Positions 48,638-50,341 of a stretch of 50,341 nucleotides of DNA are shown piece by piece. The stretch's first letter is position 1. The number at the start of each line of letters is the position of its first letter. The stretch comes from an uncultured Actinomycetes bacterium. Lineage in GTDB: Bacteria; Actinomycetota; Actinomycetes; UBA12327. The DNA is taken from positions 1 to 50,341 of the forward strand of contig CAIXNN010000044.1 in NCBI GenBank assembly GCA_903920865.1. The letters run 5' to 3'. Under the pieces are notes generated by a model, which worked only from the letters and a program-made list of their open reading frames with translations, was not told where the DNA came from and did not search any database. Position numbers and translations under genes: made by a program.

Positions 48638-49129
48638 TTATTCAAACGCACTAGCACGCTTGACCTCAAAAGAGCTATCGGCGAACCAGCGAGTGCTAGA
48701 TGCAGACGAGAGGTTGTAGATCACCAAGAGGTTGAGCAGCATGCCGGCAATTCCCCACGGGAAACTCAGCAAAGCAAAGATGATGTTGAGAACCGCAAGG
48801 GCGACAACAAAGATTCGCGCGGAAGGGTCGCCCTCAACTAAGTTCGAAGCCACCCGCCACAGGATCAATCCAAAGGCGATAGCAACAAGGCCGGCAAACC
48901 ACAGGTAGCCGTCGCTCGCTCCGCCCAGGAACTGTCCCTTGAAGAAGCGCGACGCTCCTTTATCGGTCAACGCCGCGCTGATGGCCAAGATGCCAATCAC
49001 GAGTTGCCAAGCACCGGCGATACGCACCAAAAGTCCAACGATGCTCACCCCCAGCGGTCGGAAGCGCATGTTCTTGGGGTCTGTCGGCAGTGCGGAAGCG
49101 TCTCCGCGGATGGCCTGCCAGTCGCTCAT
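48638..49129 (-). CDS. Multi-TM membrane protein of unknown function
   Basis: Four hydrophobic segments; ggatcctcc SD complement upstream of the ATG. Confidence 0.65.
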   Translation of the reverse strand: MSDWQAIRGDASALPTDPKNMRFRPLGVSIVGLLVRIAGAWQLVIGILAISAALTDKGASRFFKGQFLGGASDGYLWFAGLVAIAFGLILWRVASNLVEGDPSARIFVVALAVLNIIFALLSFPWGIAGMLLNLLVIYNLSSASSTRWFADSSFEVKRASAFE

Positions 49130-49233
49130 GGATCCTCCTAAGGAAAGTCTTGACGCGTTATCTTGTCACGTCAGATGTCAAACGACGAGTTGGCGCCTGC
49201 GAATCGGGTCTTTAGTCCTCTAGGCTCAGGTTT

Positions 49234-50061
49234 GTGACTGACGCCCCCATCGGAATCTTTGACAGTGGAGTGGGCGGACTGACTGTTGTCAGGGCCATTT
49301 TTGATGAATTGCCCAACGAGTCAGTGCTGTATGTGGGGGATACCTTGCGCGGCCCTTACGGCCCCAGACCACTAGCGCAGGTTCGAGCTTTCGCACTGGA
49401 TGTGATGGATCACCTCATTGCCGAAGGCGTGAAGATGATTGTCATCGCCTGCAACTCGGCATCGGCTGCGGTGCTTCGAGATGCGCGCGAGCGTTACGAC
49501 GTGCCCGTAGTGGAAGTGATTCAACCCGCAGTTCGCCGAGCAATGCAGGCAACACGATCTGGTCACATCGGGGTCATTGGCACCCATGCCACTATTGATT
49601 CGATGGCCTATGACGATGCATTTGCAGCGGCGACCAACATCACTCTCTATTCAAAAGCCTGCCCGCGCTTTGTTGAATTTGTTGAAGGTGGCGTGGTTGC
49701 GGGAGCCGACATTGAGGCATTGGCGCAGGAATATTTGGCGCCGTTAATGGAAAAGGACATAGACACTCTGGTTCTGGGCTGCACGCACTATCCGCTCTTG
49801 GTGGACGTGATTGCCAGCGTCGTCGGCGATGGAGTTTGCCTGGTCAATAGCGCTGATGAGACCGCCAAACAGGTCAGGAAAACCCTTGAAGAAGGTGCGA
49901 TGGTTCGATCATCCGATGGTGGCCCGCCCAGCCACCGCTTTGTGGCCACCGGAGACCCGAAGCCGTTTGAGATTTTGGGGCAACGATTCTTAGGGCCAGA
50001 GGTCATCGCGGTAGAGCGGCATCCGCGTCGCGCTGACACGGTCGGATTTCCCGATGAGTAG
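49234..50061 (+). CDS. murI: Glutamate racemase
   Basis: [35 protein letters not shown] motifs; GTG start. Confidence 0.95.
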   Translation: MTDAPIGIFDSGVGGLTVVRAIFDELPNESVLYVGDTLRGPYGPRPLAQVRAFALDVMDHLIAEGVKMIVIACNSASAAVLRDARERYDVPVVEVIQPAVRRAMQATRSGHIGVIGTHATIDSMAYDDAFAAATNITLYSKACPRFVEFVEGGVVAGADIEALAQEYLAPLMEKDIDTLVLGCTHYPLLVDVIASVVGDGVCLVNSADETAKQVRKTLEEGAMVRSSDGGPPSHRFVATGDPKPFEILGQRFLGPEVIAVERHPRRADTVGFPDE

Positions 50062-50070
50062 CATGCTTGC

Positions 50071-50341
50071 GTGACTAGAACTGATGGCCGTGGTGCCCAT
50101 GACCTTCGTGCAGTGACCTTTAACCGTGGCTGGTTGGATCAAGCCGAAGGTTCGGTCTTGGTCGAGTTTGGCCGCACTCGCGTGCTCTGTGTTGCTTCCT
50201 TCACCGAAGGTGTGCCGCGATGGAAAAAGGGCAGTGGAACCGGTTGGGTCACGGCTGAATACTCAATGCTTCCGCGCGCGACCGATACCCGCAATCAACG
50301 CGAATCGGTGAAGGGGAAAATTGGCGGAAGGACTCACGAGA
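50071..50341 (+). CDS. rph: Ribonuclease PH, N-terminal part (truncated by window edge)
   Basis: [90 protein letters not shown]. Confidence 0.93.
   Translation, partial: MTRTDGRGAHDLRAVTFNRGWLDQAEGSVLVEFGRTRVLCVASFTEGVPRWKKGSGTGWVTAEYSMLPRATDTRNQRESVKGKIGGRTHE

Overview
The window looks like an actinobacterial chromosome segment. It contains a mycothiol gene (mshB), a DUF3117 protein and a mec-cysO-cysM module, and parts of the gene order resemble my memory of two Mycobacterium blocks (Rv1165-Rv1233 and Rv1331-Rv1340). Coding density is high. I see no prophage, IS element, CRISPR array, tRNA, rRNA or recognisable defence island. Most genes are core: sdhC/sdhA, typA, S9 peptidase, mshB, an FtsH-like protease, vanW-like, cysS, fdxA, dapC, gltA, dapD/dapE, two LOG proteins, a FolP2-like protein, a DivIVA-domain protein, a MetE-like protein, pepA, htrA, tatB, mrp, an MgtE-like protein, a tad pilus operon, an AceE-like E1, clpS, mec/cysO/cysM, murI and rph. 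Two good genes are absent from the supplied ORF track because they are under 60 aa: a DUF3117 protein (24012-24179) and a Flp-pilin-like protein (36517-36696). The points most worth a second look are: (i) a CysO-like sulfur carrier ending in Gly-Gly-Ala beside a JAMM peptidase; (ii) an FtsH-like protease with an altered Walker B and large AAA insertions; (iii) a tad operon with 4-nt overlaps at every junction except the one before a non-canonical pilin; (iv) an O-methyltransferase whose conserved N-terminus lies upstream of any canonical start codon; (v) an htrA-tatB locus without the expected sigE/rseA. I did not find convincing evidence for a wholly new system. All homology calls come from reading motifs, with no database search.
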